This document shows positions 25,681 through 34,782 of a stretch of DNA of 64,000 nt, one piece after another. Each line of letters starts with the position of its first letter. The stretch's first letter is position 1. Made by a program: the position numbers and the translations under genes. Source of the stretch: Methylobacterium sp. J-026 (GTDB taxonomy: Bacteria; Pseudomonadota; Alphaproteobacteria; Rhizobiales; Beijerinckiaceae); contig NZ_JAKSYC010000267.1 in assembly GCF_022829585.1 (NCBI RefSeq), positions 1 through 64,000 of the forward strand, written 5' to 3'. The notes beneath the pieces were generated by a model. It was not told where the DNA came from and searched no databases. It worked only from the letters and a program-made list of their open reading frames with translations.

Positions 25681-26337
25681 TCAGCGCTGGACGACGACCT
25701 TCGTGCCGACCTTGGCGTGGGTGTAGAGATCCATCACGTCGTCGTTGGTCATGCGGATGCAGCCCGAGGACACGGCGGTGCCGATGGTCTCCGGCTCGTT
25801 GGAGCCGTGGATCCGGTAGATCGAGCCGCCGAGATACATGGCGCGGGCGCCGAGCGGGTTCTCGATCCCGCCCTTCATGTAGCGCGGCAGGTCGGGCCGG
25901 CGGCGCAGCATGGTCGACGGCGGGCGCCAATCCGGCCATTCGCGCTTCATCGTGATGGTCTGCACGCCGCCCCAGGTGAAGCCCGGCCGGCCGACGCCGA
26001 CGCCGTAGCGCAGGGCCTGCCCGCCGCCCAGCACGTAGTAGAGCCGCCGCTCGGCGGTGGAGACCACGATCGTGCCGGCGCCGTAGGGGCCGTTATACGC
26101 CACGGTCTCCCGCGGGATCGCCGACATCTGCGGCACCGCCGCATCCGGATCCATCGGGTCGGCCGCGTTGAGGGAGGCGTTGGCCACCGGGATCGCGACC
26201 GCCTGGGGCCGCACGCGCACGGCGAGCGCGTCGGTCAGCGGCTGGCGGGTCAGCGGATCGATCTCGTAGGCGAGCACCGGGGCGGCGCAGGCGGCCGCGC
26301 CCAGAAGCCCGATCAGGGCGGGAAGAAAACGACGCAT
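25681..26337 (-). CDS. Periplasmic L,D-transpeptidase (YkuD domain)
   Basis: 218 residues with signal peptide MRRFLPALIGLLGAAACAAPVLA. The YkuD domain includes TIVVSTAERRLYYVLGG, HGSNEPETIG and the catalytic SSGCIRM. It is a close relative of the protein at 8480-9160 (both share the YNGP.. motif, GVGVG.PGF.W, and NPLGARA.YL blocks). Functions in 3-3 peptidoglycan cross-linking. Start ATG 26337 gives the signal peptide directly; the longer frame to 26499 adds an unlikely basic extension. Confidence 0.88.
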   Translation of the reverse strand: MRRFLPALIGLLGAAACAAPVLAYEIDPLTRQPLTDALAVRVRPQAVAIPVANASLNAADPMDPDAAVPQMSAIPRETVAYNGPYGAGTIVVSTAERRLYYVLGGGQALRYGVGVGRPGFTWGGVQTITMKREWPDWRPPSTMLRRRPDLPRYMKGGIENPLGARAMYLGGSIYRIHGSNEPETIGTAVSSGCIRMTNDDVMDLYTHAKVGTKVVVQR

Positions 26338-26571
26338 CAAAGCCTCTCGGGCAGGCGCGGAATATGGCGGGAACGCGGCGAATACCGGGGCACGATGCCG
26401 TGCCGATCCTCGCCAAGGGGTAAACGCTCGCGCCTTAAAACCAAGCCTCAAACCGGCCCGCGCGGCCGGTTCCGTCCGCCCGTGACTCGATGGCAACACT
26501 GTGGCAGCTTGGCCGTGACCCGAGGCGGTCCGCGGCCCCGGGATCTGGACCGGTCCGGCAGATGCCGGCCC

Positions 26572-28533
26572 TCACGCCTCGTCGGCGGCGAGCCAGATGG
26601 CGGGCTTCAACGGTTCGGGGCGAACCGGGACCGGAAGGGTCGGCAGGCCGCGGACCTGCGTCAGTTCGGCGAGTTCCGGCGCCTGCGCGGTGTCGTCGGC
26701 GTTCAGGAACAGGCCGCGGGCCCGGGCGGCGCGGCCGAGATCGGCCCGGCTCGTCCAGACGCTCTGGGCCGGGCTGGTGAGGAGCGCCAGGGCGAGGGGT
26801 GCCATCCAGAGCGCGAGCCACGGGTCACCGACCAGGACCAGGGCGAAGGCGATGAGCGCGCCGACCACCACCGCATCGGCCTGGAGCCGAAACGCCTCCG
26901 ACCAGGAGACCTGCCGGTCGTCGCGGTCCTGCGTCTCCCAGCGCACCACCCGGCCCAGGAAGGTCGCCACGACGGCGCCGGCGGTGAACAGGGTGAGGAC
27001 CGGCCACAGGACGACCCAGACGGCCTGCTCCAGGGCGGCGCTCGCCAGCAGCGCCCGGGCGCCCCCGAAGGCGGCCCGGCGCCCCGGGGAGGCTAAAACG
27101 TACCCGACGCTGAGGATCTTCGGCAGGCCGAGCACGGCGACGCTGAGGGCCGCGAGGGCGTGGGCGGCGGCGCCCGGCCCGGTCAGCCCGTAGGCCAGGA
27201 GGCCGAGATCCCCGGTCCGGGCGGCCTGCCAGGCGGAAAGGCCGATGAAGGCGATCCACAGCGGCAGGATGCCGTAGGAGAGGATGCCGACCAGGAGGTG
27301 CCACCGGCTCGCGGCGTGGAGCCCCGCCCAGGGCAGCACCCGCAGGTGCTGGAGATTGCCCTGGCACCAGCGGCGCTCGCGGCCGAGGAGGTCGACGAGG
27401 TTGGTGGGCATCTCCTCCCAGGTGCCGCCCATCTCGGGCAGCAGGCGCACCTCCCATCCGGCGCGCACCATCAGCGCGCCCTCGACGATGTCGTGGCACA
27501 GGATCTCGCCGCCGAGCGGCTCCCGGCCCGGCAGCCGGGGGAGCTGCGCGTTCTCGGCGAAAGCCTGGATCCGCAGGATGGCGTTGTGGCCCCAGTAGCT
27601 GCCCTCCGGCCCCTGCCAGGTCTCCAGGCAACGCAGGGCCAGCGGCGCATAGAGGCGCACGGCGAATTGCTGGATGCGGGCGAACAGGGTGTCGCGGCCG
27701 GCCGCATAGGAGACGGTCTGGATCAGGCCGGTGCGCGGGTTCTCGTGCATCAGCCGCACGAGGCGGGCCATGGTGGCGCCGGTCATGAGGCTGTCGGCGT
27801 CGAGGACGATCATGAAGGCGTATTCGCCGCCGTGGCTGCGGCAGAACGCGCCGATGTTGCCGGCCTTCCGGCCGACATTCTCGTCCCGGCGCCGGTAGCG
27901 GATCCGCGGCAGGGCCGGGTCGGTCCGGGCCCAGGCCTGGATCCGGGCGTGTTCGTGCTCCTCCACGGCGGCGATCGCCCCGTCCCGCGTGTCGGAGAGG
28001 ACGAAGATGTCGATGTCGCCGGCCCCGGCCTGGGCCAGCGAGCGGGCCATCACCCGCAGGCGGGCGAAGACCGCCACCGCGTCCTCGGCGTGGATCGCCA
28101 CCACGGCGGCGGTGCGGCCGGCCCCGGCGGGAGCGGCGCCCGGCTCGTCCGAGCGGCGTTCCAGCGCTGACTTCGCCCGGTCACCGAGCAGGGCGGCGAC
28201 GAGGCCGTAGGCGTATTGGCAGGCGACGAAAGCCTGCCAGCCCATCACGAGGCTGAACAGCACCAGCACCGCCCAGGCGAGCGGGCTGACGCCCGCCGGA
28301 TAGGCCAGCGCGGCGAGCCAGGCGAGGACCCCCGCGGTGACGAGGCTGGGGATCGCCAGGGCGAGACGCCGGACGCGCAGCACCCGGCCGGGACGCGCGC
28401 CGCTCCAGACCGCGCGGTCGGTTTCCGGATCCGAGGGATCGGGTACGCCCGGACACGCGTTCCGCTGCGACCGCTCGGCGGAGGAGGTGGCGCGTGGGGA
28501 CGTGGGCTGAGGCGATCTGGCGCGAGGCGACAT
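26572..28533 (-). CDS. opgH: Glucans biosynthesis glucosyltransferase OpgH
   Basis: 653 residues from ATG 28533. A multi-pass inner-membrane GT2 processive glycosyltransferase that polymerises UDP-glucose into the backbone of osmoregulated periplasmic glucans. Visible motifs: FVLSDTRDG, NVGRKAGNIG, VLDADSLMTG (DxD-like), EGSYWGHNAILR, LCHDIVEGALM (catalytic ED-type region) and RERRWCQGNLQH, the Q/RxxRW motif. Membrane helices at about 70-120 and several between 400 and 560. The N-terminus is shorter than in enterobacterial OpgH. Arranged head to head with opgG (61 bp between ATGs), unlike the usual opgGH operon. Confidence 0.93.
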   Translation of the reverse strand: MSPRARSPQPTSPRATSSAERSQRNACPGVPDPSDPETDRAVWSGARPGRVLRVRRLALAIPSLVTAGVLAWLAALAYPAGVSPLAWAVLVLFSLVMGWQAFVACQYAYGLVAALLGDRAKSALERRSDEPGAAPAGAGRTAAVVAIHAEDAVAVFARLRVMARSLAQAGAGDIDIFVLSDTRDGAIAAVEEHEHARIQAWARTDPALPRIRYRRRDENVGRKAGNIGAFCRSHGGEYAFMIVLDADSLMTGATMARLVRLMHENPRTGLIQTVSYAAGRDTLFARIQQFAVRLYAPLALRCLETWQGPEGSYWGHNAILRIQAFAENAQLPRLPGREPLGGEILCHDIVEGALMVRAGWEVRLLPEMGGTWEEMPTNLVDLLGRERRWCQGNLQHLRVLPWAGLHAASRWHLLVGILSYGILPLWIAFIGLSAWQAARTGDLGLLAYGLTGPGAAAHALAALSVAVLGLPKILSVGYVLASPGRRAAFGGARALLASAALEQAVWVVLWPVLTLFTAGAVVATFLGRVVRWETQDRDDRQVSWSEAFRLQADAVVVGALIAFALVLVGDPWLALWMAPLALALLTSPAQSVWTSRADLGRAARARGLFLNADDTAQAPELAELTQVRGLPTLPVPVRPEPLKPAIWLAADEA

Positions 28534-28594
28534 GGCGCGAGGAACTCGACCGTGGAAGGCTGCCGGCCGCCCCGCCGCCTGAGGCCGGGAACCG

Positions 28595-30343
28595 ATGACC
28601 GTGGACACCGATAGGCGGGGCGAGGACACGGAGCCGCACCGGCCGAACGGGCGGCCGGATGCCGAACGGATCGATCCCCCCTCCCGACGCCGCGTTCTTC
28701 GGATCGTCCTGACCGCGGCTGCCGGCACGGCGATACCTAGCGCGGCCGATCTGAATGGGTCCAGAACGTGGGCCGGGTCGGCGCTTCCGTCGCAGGCGCG
28801 GACCGAGGGGGCGGCGCGGGATGGCCGGATGACGTTCGAGGCCCTCTCGGAACTGGCCGCACAGCGTGCCGCCGCCCCCTACGCGGCGCCGCCCGAGGAT
28901 CTGCCGCCCGCGCTCGCCGCCCTGGACTATGACGGCTACCGGGCCATCACCTTCCGGCCGGCCGAGAGCCTGCCGCTCGGCCGGCTGTTCAGCGCGCAGT
29001 TCTTCCATCGCGGCTTCCTGCAGCGCAAGCGCGTGGCCCTCAATCTGCAGCCGCTCGACGGGCCGGCGCGTCCGATCCCCTACGAGAGCCGCCTGTTCGA
29101 TCCGGGCCCACGGCTCGCCGGCCAGAGCTTTCCGCCGGATCTCGGCTTCGCGGGCTTCCGCCTGCACTACGCCTTCCCGAACACGCCCGCCTGGCGTCCG
29201 AAGGGGTTCCAGGAGGAGTTCCTGGTGTTCCTGGGCGCCTCGTATTTCCGCCTGCGCGCGGCCGACCAGGAATACGGGCTGTCGGCCCGGGGCCTCGCCA
29301 TCGGCACGGGGGCGCCGGAGGGGGAGGAGTTTCCCGACTTCGTCGCCCACTGGCTCTGCGAACCGGAGCCGGAGGCGCGCAGCCTGACCGTGCTCTCGCT
29401 CCTCGACAGCCCGAGCGTGGCCGGCGCCTACCGCTTCGTGATCGCCCCCGGGGACCCGGCCCGGATCGACGTCACCGCCGCGCTCCACCCGCGGCGTCCG
29501 ATCGCCAAGCTCGGTCTGGCGCCGCTCACCAGCATGTTCCTGTACGGCGAGAACGGGCCCGGCGCCCGGGGCGCGAAGCCGTTCGACGATTTCCGCCCGC
29601 AGGTCCACGATTCCGACGGGCTGTGCGTCGCCGCCGGCACCGCCCCGGCGGGGCTCGACCGCCGCTGGCGGCCGCTGGTCAACGGCCGCCCGCGACCGCA
29701 GATCTCGGCCTTCGCCTCGAAGCCGCTCGCGGGGTTCGGGCTGCTGCAGCGGGAGAGAAACTTTGCCGCCTATCTGGACGTGGAGGCGCGGCAGGAGGCG
29801 CGGCCCAGCCTGTGGGTGTCCCCGGACCCCGCAGGGGGCGCCTTCGCGGCGGGCGCCGTCCAGCTGTACGAGATCCCCTCCGGCGAGGAATACATGGACA
29901 ACATCGTGGCGGCCTTCGTGCCGGCCGAGGCGGCGCGGCCGGGCGCGGCGCTGCGGCTCGCCTACGGCCTGACCACGGTCGGGGCGGAGCCGGCGGCGGC
30001 GATCCCCGGGGCGGGCCTCGCCCGGGTCACGGCCACCCGGTTCGGCGCGGCGGAACGCCTGCGCCCGATGACGCCGCCGCGCCCGGAGCGACGGCTCTGC
30101 ATGATCGATTTCGAGGGTCCGGGCCTGCCCGGGGGGCCGGACGAGTCGGTGGCGGCGGAGGTCTCGGCCAGCGCCGGCACGACGCATGAGCCGGTGGCCA
30201 ATTTCGTGCCGCAGACCGGCGGCTGGCGGATCTATGTCGAGTGGCGTCCGCCGGCGCCGATGCCGGCCGGCGATGTGGTGCTGCGGGCCCGCCTCGTCCG
30301 CGGGACGACGCCGCTCAGCGAGACCTGGGACGCCGTCCTGTGA
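28595..30343 (+). CDS. Glucan biosynthesis protein OpgG/OpgD, Tat-exported
   Basis: 582 residues; start ATG 28595. A twin-arginine signal (SRRRVLRIVLTAAAG) indicates Tat export, as in OpgD. The periplasmic MdoG domain is evident: YRAITFRP, RLGxLFSAQFFHRGF, LHYAFPNTP, FLVFLGASYFRLR, DFRPQVHDSDGL and LVNGRPRPQISAF. It shapes or branches the beta-glucan delivered by OpgH. Divergent promoter region shared with opgH. The Tat signal favours OpgD over OpgG, so the symbol is left open. Confidence 0.92.
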   Translation: MTVDTDRRGEDTEPHRPNGRPDAERIDPPSRRRVLRIVLTAAAGTAIPSAADLNGSRTWAGSALPSQARTEGAARDGRMTFEALSELAAQRAAAPYAAPPEDLPPALAALDYDGYRAITFRPAESLPLGRLFSAQFFHRGFLQRKRVALNLQPLDGPARPIPYESRLFDPGPRLAGQSFPPDLGFAGFRLHYAFPNTPAWRPKGFQEEFLVFLGASYFRLRAADQEYGLSARGLAIGTGAPEGEEFPDFVAHWLCEPEPEARSLTVLSLLDSPSVAGAYRFVIAPGDPARIDVTAALHPRRPIAKLGLAPLTSMFLYGENGPGARGAKPFDDFRPQVHDSDGLCVAAGTAPAGLDRRWRPLVNGRPRPQISAFASKPLAGFGLLQRERNFAAYLDVEARQEARPSLWVSPDPAGGAFAAGAVQLYEIPSGEEYMDNIVAAFVPAEAARPGAALRLAYGLTTVGAEPAAAIPGAGLARVTATRFGAAERLRPMTPPRPERRLCMIDFEGPGLPGGPDESVAAEVSASAGTTHEPVANFVPQTGGWRIYVEWRPPAPMPAGDVVLRARLVRGTTPLSETWDAVL

Positions 30344-30349
30344 CGGGCC

Positions 30350-30550
30350 TCAGGCCGTGGGCCGCTGGCGCTCCAGGCGGCGCACGAGGCGTGCGGCGCC
30401 GTAGACCTCGCTCAGGCGGCGGCGGGCCGCGGAGATCGGCGGGGCCTGCCGCTCGTCATGGGCGGCCGCGATGATGCGCAGGGCCGAGGCGACCGAACGC
30501 TCCAGCCGGCGTTCGGCCAGGTCGGCCGCGTCCTGATGGGTGTCCAGCAT
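30350..30550 (-). CDS. Small hypothetical protein
   Basis: 66 residues from ATG 30550 with a good ribosome-binding site (GAGGGAT). The sequence is a predicted helical protein rich in A, R, E (ADLAERRLERSVASALRII ... RRRLSEVYGAARLVRRLE). No cysteine, no membrane helix, no family recognised. Convergent with the glucan gene, six bases between stop codons. The separate downstream zwf transcription unit lies on the same strand. Confidence 0.55.
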   Translation of the reverse strand: MLDTHQDAADLAERRLERSVASALRIIAAAHDERQAPPISAARRRLSEVYGAARLVRRLERQRPTA

Positions 30551-30673
30551 GCGATGATCCCTCGTGCGAGGCCGTGTCCGCCCTTTGGCGGGGCGGTGAC
30601 CAGCGGCACGGGTACGGTCCATCTCCGGCTTGACGGTATCATGGCAGCTTGGCCGTAAGCTGTGGACAGCGTC

Positions 30674-32146
30674 TCAGCGCAGCTCCTCGTGCCAGGTCCG
30701 GCCGTCGCGCTCGATCAGCGCGATGGCGGCGGTGGGACCCCAGCTCCCGGCCGGGTACGGCCGCGGTGCCTCCGGGCGGTCGGCCCAGGCCTTGAGCACC
30801 CCATCCGCCCAGGCCCAGGCGGCCTCGACCTCATCGCGGCGCATGAACAGGGTGGCGTTGCCGCGGACCACGTCCATCAGCAGGCGCTCGTAGGCGTCCG
30901 GGTAGCGCTGCTTGAAGGTCTCCTCGAAGGAGATGTCGAGGTCGGTCGGGCGCAGGCGCAGGCCGCCGGGGCCCGGATCCTTGGTCATCACCTCGAGCTT
31001 CATGCCCTCCTGCGGCTGCAGGCGGATCACCAGCCGGTTCGGCTCGCGCCCGAACGCCTCCTCGGGGAAGATCGAGAACGGCGAGGCCCGGAACTGGACC
31101 ACGATCTCCGACAGCTTCTGCGGCAGGCGCTTGCCGGTGCGCAGGTAGAACGGCACCCCGGCCCAGCGCCCGGACTGCACTTCGAGCTTCATGGCCACGA
31201 AGGTCTCGGTCCGGCTCTCGTGGCCGAGCTCCGACAGGTAGCCCTCGACCGGCTTGCCGTCGACGGCGCCCGCCACGTACTGGCCGCGGACGGTCACCGC
31301 CTGCACGTCGTGGGCGGTGATCCGCTTGAGGGCGCGCAGCACCTTCAGCTTCTCGTCGCGGACCGAGTTCGCCTCGAGGTTGAGCGGGCTCTCCATGGCG
31401 GTGAGGCACAGGAGCTGCAGCATGTGGTTCTGCAGCATGTCGCGCATGGCGCCCGACGTGTCGTAATAGCCCGCCCGGCCCTCGACGCCGACGGTCTCGG
31501 CCACGGTGATCTGGACGTGGTCGATCACGTCCGAGGTCCAGAGCCGCTCGAAGATGGTGTTGGCGAAGCGGAGCGAGAGCAGGTTCTGGACCGTCTCCTT
31601 GCCGAGGTAGTGGTCGATCCGGAAGATCTGCGATTCGGGAAACACCTCGCCGACGGCGTCGTTGATCGCGCAGGCCGATTTCAGGTCCTTGCCGATCGGC
31701 TTCTCCAGCACGACCCGGGACTTCTCGCCCACGAGTCCGTGGGCGGCGAGGTTGCGGCAGATCGAGCCGTAGAGGTCGGGGGAGGTGGCGAGGTAGTAGG
31801 GCCGCACTTGGTCGGGCCGCTCGTCGAGCTTGGTCACGAGGTCGGCCCAGCCGCTATCCCCGGCGCCGTCGACCGCGACGTACTCCACGTGCGCGAGGAA
31901 CCGGTGGAGCACCTCCTCCGCCAGATCCGTGACCGGGACGAAGCGCTTGAGGGCGTCCCGGGCGTGCTCCCGGAAGGCATCGACCGACAGGTCCGAGCGC
32001 GAGGCGCCGATGATCCGGCTGGTCTCCGGGATCTGCCCGTCCCGGAAGCGGTAGAACAGGGCCGGCAGGAGCTTCCGTGCGGTCAGATCGCCGGTCGCGC
32101 CGAACACGACGCAGTCGAAGGAAGCGACGGGGATGATCGTGGCCAA
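30674..32146 (-). CDS. zwf: Glucose-6-phosphate 1-dehydrogenase
   Basis: 490 residues when started at TTG 32146, which is preceded by AAGGGAG at good spacing and gives the standard length. N-terminal Rossmann motif VVFGATGDLTARKLLPAL binds NADP; RIDHYLGKETVQNL holds the catalytic histidine region. It oxidises glucose-6-phosphate to 6-phosphogluconolactone (pentose phosphate/Entner-Doudoroff), producing NADPH. Upstream GTG/ATG alternatives to 32197 would add a basic non-conserved stretch. Monocistronic here; pgl and gnd/edd are not adjacent. Confidence 0.95.
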   Translation of the reverse strand: MATIIPVASFDCVVFGATGDLTARKLLPALFYRFRDGQIPETSRIIGASRSDLSVDAFREHARDALKRFVPVTDLAEEVLHRFLAHVEYVAVDGAGDSGWADLVTKLDERPDQVRPYYLATSPDLYGSICRNLAAHGLVGEKSRVVLEKPIGKDLKSACAINDAVGEVFPESQIFRIDHYLGKETVQNLLSLRFANTIFERLWTSDVIDHVQITVAETVGVEGRAGYYDTSGAMRDMLQNHMLQLLCLTAMESPLNLEANSVRDEKLKVLRALKRITAHDVQAVTVRGQYVAGAVDGKPVEGYLSELGHESRTETFVAMKLEVQSGRWAGVPFYLRTGKRLPQKLSEIVVQFRASPFSIFPEEAFGREPNRLVIRLQPQEGMKLEVMTKDPGPGGLRLRPTDLDISFEETFKQRYPDAYERLLMDVVRGNATLFMRRDEVEAAWAWADGVLKAWADRPEAPRPYPAGSWGPTAAIALIERDGRTWHEELR

Positions 32147-32329
32147 GTGCGGCTCCCTTATATCGTGCGCGGGTGCGGTGCGGCGAGCGCGCCGCACTGA
32201 CCTACCCTGTGTGCAAGTGCTTCGCCAGACGAGGGGGGTGGTTCAGCCGCGTCAGCCTTCGGAAGAATGAGGGCGGCCCAGCGTGGCGCAATCCAGCGGC
32301 GCCAAAGTCACGCGCATTGACATGCGTCC

Positions 32330-32362
32330 CGTCATTGCGCGCGAAGGGCAGCAACCCAGGGC
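32330..32362 (+). repeat. Intergenic repeat element, left copy
   Basis: Begins CGTCATTGCGCGCGAAGGG and ends CCCAGGGC. It matches the reverse complement of 32517-32549 at about 27 of 33 positions. By recollection it resembles the interspersed CGTCATTGCGAGCG...GCAATCCAGGG elements common between alphaproteobacterial genes. Confidence 0.6.
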
Positions 32363-32516
32363 TCCGCGTCGTGAATCGTTTCGCGCGGCAGCCGACCGGA
32401 CGCCGCCCTACCCGAACGGGATGCCCGACACCGGCGTGATCGCAGACCTCGTCCGGCGCGTCTCTGAGCACCACCGAGACATCCGTCCGAGCCTCACCGG
32501 CCGCTGCGGTCGCGGC

Positions 32517-32549
32517 GCCCAGGATTGCTTCGCTGCGCGCGCACTGACG
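32517..32549 (-). repeat. Intergenic repeat element, right copy (inverted)
   Basis: Inverted partner of the element at 32330; its reverse complement starts CGTCAGTGCGCGCGCAGCG. The pair could form a large stem-loop with a loop of about 150 bases. Confidence 0.6.
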
Positions 32550-32552
32550 CCG

Positions 32553-33395
32553 TCACCCCGCCAGGAACCGCTTGAACGCCTCGGCATGATCCGGGTGCCA
32601 GCGCGAGAGAGCCGGCCGGTTCTCGACGATGTCGCCCGCCGCCCAGGCGATGCGCTTGGCGTCCTGCGCCCGGGTGGTCTCGTTGTCGGGGCAGAGGATG
32701 TAGAAATCGCCCGCGTCGAGCCGCTCCAGCATGAACGACACGGTCTCCTCCGGGGTCCAGGCGCCGGCCGGCTTCTCGGCGACGCCGCGGGCCTTGGCGA
32801 GGCCGGTATAGACGAAGCCCGGGATCAGCAGATGCGCGGTGGTGCGGCAGCCCTCCCGGTTGCGCAGATCGTGGGCCAGGGCCTCGGTGACCGCCTTCAC
32901 TCCCGCCTTGGAGACGTTGTAGGGCGCGTTGCCGGGGGGCGTGGTGATGCCCTGCTTGGACCCCGAGACGATGATCGCGCCGGGCTTAGCCCCGGCGATC
33001 ATGCCGGGCGCGAAGGCGTGGATGCCGTTGACCACCCCGCCGAGATTGGTGCCCAGGATCCGTGCCCAGGTGTCGGCGTCGGAGAACAGGGTGCCGCCAG
33101 CCTCGATCCCGGCATTCAGCATGACGATGGCGGGCGGGCCGGCCTTGGCGACGGCGGCCGCCAGGGCGTCCACGGCGCCGCGGTCGGACACGTCGGTGGG
33201 CACCGCGCGGACCTCGACGGCGGCGAGTTCGGCCACCGCGCCGCGGGCCGCCTCCAGGGCCGGCCCGGGCAGATCCGCGATCCAGACGTTCATGCCGGCC
33301 CGCGCGAAGGCTTTCGCTGCCGCGAGCCCGATGCCGCTGGCGCCGCCGGTGACGACCGCGCTGCGGCCGGGGCTGATGGCTTGGTGCTGACTCAT
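32553..33395 (-). CDS. Short-chain dehydrogenase/reductase
   Basis: 280 residues from ATG 33395. Classical SDR: cofactor motif TGGASGIGLAAAKA, NAG motif in VMLNAGIEAG, catalytic serine in IIVSGSKQG and YNVSK (YxxxK). The acidic residue D in VWIADLPG after beta-2 suggests NAD(H) preference. The C-terminal part (EETVSFMLERLDAGDFYILCPDNE) resembles SDRs annotated as oxidoreductases of unknown substrate. Not obviously in an operon. Confidence 0.88.
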   Translation of the reverse strand: MSQHQAISPGRSAVVTGGASGIGLAAAKAFARAGMNVWIADLPGPALEAARGAVAELAAVEVRAVPTDVSDRGAVDALAAAVAKAGPPAIVMLNAGIEAGGTLFSDADTWARILGTNLGGVVNGIHAFAPGMIAGAKPGAIIVSGSKQGITTPPGNAPYNVSKAGVKAVTEALAHDLRNREGCRTTAHLLIPGFVYTGLAKARGVAEKPAGAWTPEETVSFMLERLDAGDFYILCPDNETTRAQDAKRIAWAAGDIVENRPALSRWHPDHAEAFKRFLAG

Positions 33396-33606
33396 CACGC
33401 GGTCCTCGGCTGAATGGCGCCCTTCAGATGGGGCGGTCTCCGGGGAAGGCGAGTTGGCGCTTCGGGACGGTATCGTGCGTCTTCCCGCCGGCCGGCAGTC
33501 ACAGCGGATCGCAAACGGGGCAGAGCCGTGGTCTGATGGGGGTGAGGGGCATCCCCGCCCGGCGGCGATCGCCCTCCGCCTTGTGCCCAGGATCCAGAGG
33601 ACCGGC

Positions 33607-34782
33607 ATGCCGATTCGTCCGAGCCGCCGGTCCGTTCTCGCCGGGGCGGCCTGTACCGGCCTCGCCACGGCGGCCCGGGGCGCCCCCGGCGGGTTCGGCC
33701 CCCTCGGCACGCCGTCCTGGTCGGGCGACAGCCTCCAGGCCGCGGCCGCCGCCAAGGGCCTGCTCTACGGCTGCGAGGTGCCGTTCCACCGCTTCGACGC
33801 CAGCCCCGCCTACCGCCAAGCGGTGGCGCGGGAATGCGGGATCCTGGTCTGCGGCACCGAGATGAAGATGGAGGAGGTCCTGCCCGCCCCAGGCAAGACC
33901 GACTTCGCCCGGGGCGACGCGATCCTGCGCTTCGCCCGGAGCAACGGCCAGCGCATGCGCGGCCACACCCTGGTCTGGCACGCGGCGCTCCCGCCCTGGG
34001 TCGGCCCGCTCCTGGGGCGGGCCACCGCCGCCCAGGGCGAGGATTTCATGCGGCGCTGGATCGAGACCGTGGCGGGGCATTACCGCGGGCAGATCGTCGC
34101 CTGGGACGTGGTCAACGAGATTCTTGGCAACGAGGCCGATCCCGACCGCGGCGGGGGCCTGCGCGACTCGCCCTGGCTCGCCTCGATCGGCCCCGGCTAC
34201 GTCGACCTCGCCTTCCGGATCCTACACGAGACCGACCCGGCGGCGGCCGGCACCTGGAACGAGGACGCGGTGGAGCAGGGCGCGCCCTGGATGGAGGCCA
34301 AGCGCACCAAGGTCCTGCGCCGGCTGGAGGCGATGCGCGGCCGCGGCGTGCCGATCCGGCGGTTCGGCCTGCAATCGCACCTCACCAGCACGATCCCGAT
34401 CGACCAGGGCCAGCTCCGGCGCTTCCTGCGGGAGATCGGCCAGATGGGGCTCGGGATCGCGATCACAGAGCTCGACATCGACGACCGGGCCTTCCCGTCG
34501 GACGTGGCGACCCGCGACCGGATGGTCGCCGACTATGCGCGCCGCTACCTCGACGTGGCGCTGGACGAGCCGGCCCTGCTCGATGTCGTGACCTGGGACA
34601 TCTACGACCCGGACACGTGGCTGAACGACCATCCCTACCGGAAGCGGCCGGACGGCCTGCCCCAGCGGGCCCTGCCGCTGGACGCGCAGTTCCGGCGCAA
34701 GCCCCTGTGGCACGCGATGAAGGCCGCCTTCGCGGGGGCGCCGGATCACACGGCGGCGCGGGACAGGCTCAGGCGGGCGTGA
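33607..34782 (+). CDS. Endo-1,4-beta-xylanase, GH10, Tat-exported
   Basis: 391 residues with a Tat signal (PSRRSVLAGAACTGLA). GH10 catalytic domain: GHTLVWHAALPPWV, acid/base glutamate in WDVVNEIL and nucleophile in AITELDIDD; WDIYDPDTWLNDHP and RKPLWHAM finish the barrel. It hydrolyses xylan-like beta-1,4-linked polymers in the periplasm or outside. For a plant-associated methylotroph this could mean attack on plant cell wall or remodelling of a self-made glycan. The frame overlaps the 3' end of the convergent acyltransferase by 14 bp. Confidence 0.9.
   Translation: MPIRPSRRSVLAGAACTGLATAARGAPGGFGPLGTPSWSGDSLQAAAAAKGLLYGCEVPFHRFDASPAYRQAVARECGILVCGTEMKMEEVLPAPGKTDFARGDAILRFARSNGQRMRGHTLVWHAALPPWVGPLLGRATAAQGEDFMRRWIETVAGHYRGQIVAWDVVNEILGNEADPDRGGGLRDSPWLASIGPGYVDLAFRILHETDPAAAGTWNEDAVEQGAPWMEAKRTKVLRRLEAMRGRGVPIRRFGLQSHLTSTIPIDQGQLRRFLREIGQMGLGIAITELDIDDRAFPSDVATRDRMVADYARRYLDVALDEPALLDVVTWDIYDPDTWLNDHPYRKRPDGLPQRALPLDAQFRRKPLWHAMKAAFAGAPDHTAARDRLRRA

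Larger units (their letters stand above)
32147..32552. other. Intergenic region upstream of zwf with inverted repeat pair
   Basis: About 400 bp between zwf (start) and the end of the SDR gene. It holds two related 33-bp elements in opposite orientation (32330-32362 and 32517-32549), listed separately, and no supported gene. Confidence 0.6.

Noticed and set aside
26453..26495. GGTTCC near 26468 as EcfG promoter for the L,D-transpeptidase
   Set aside because: The spacing to the AAC element is about two bases too short and the -10 lacks the consensus G.
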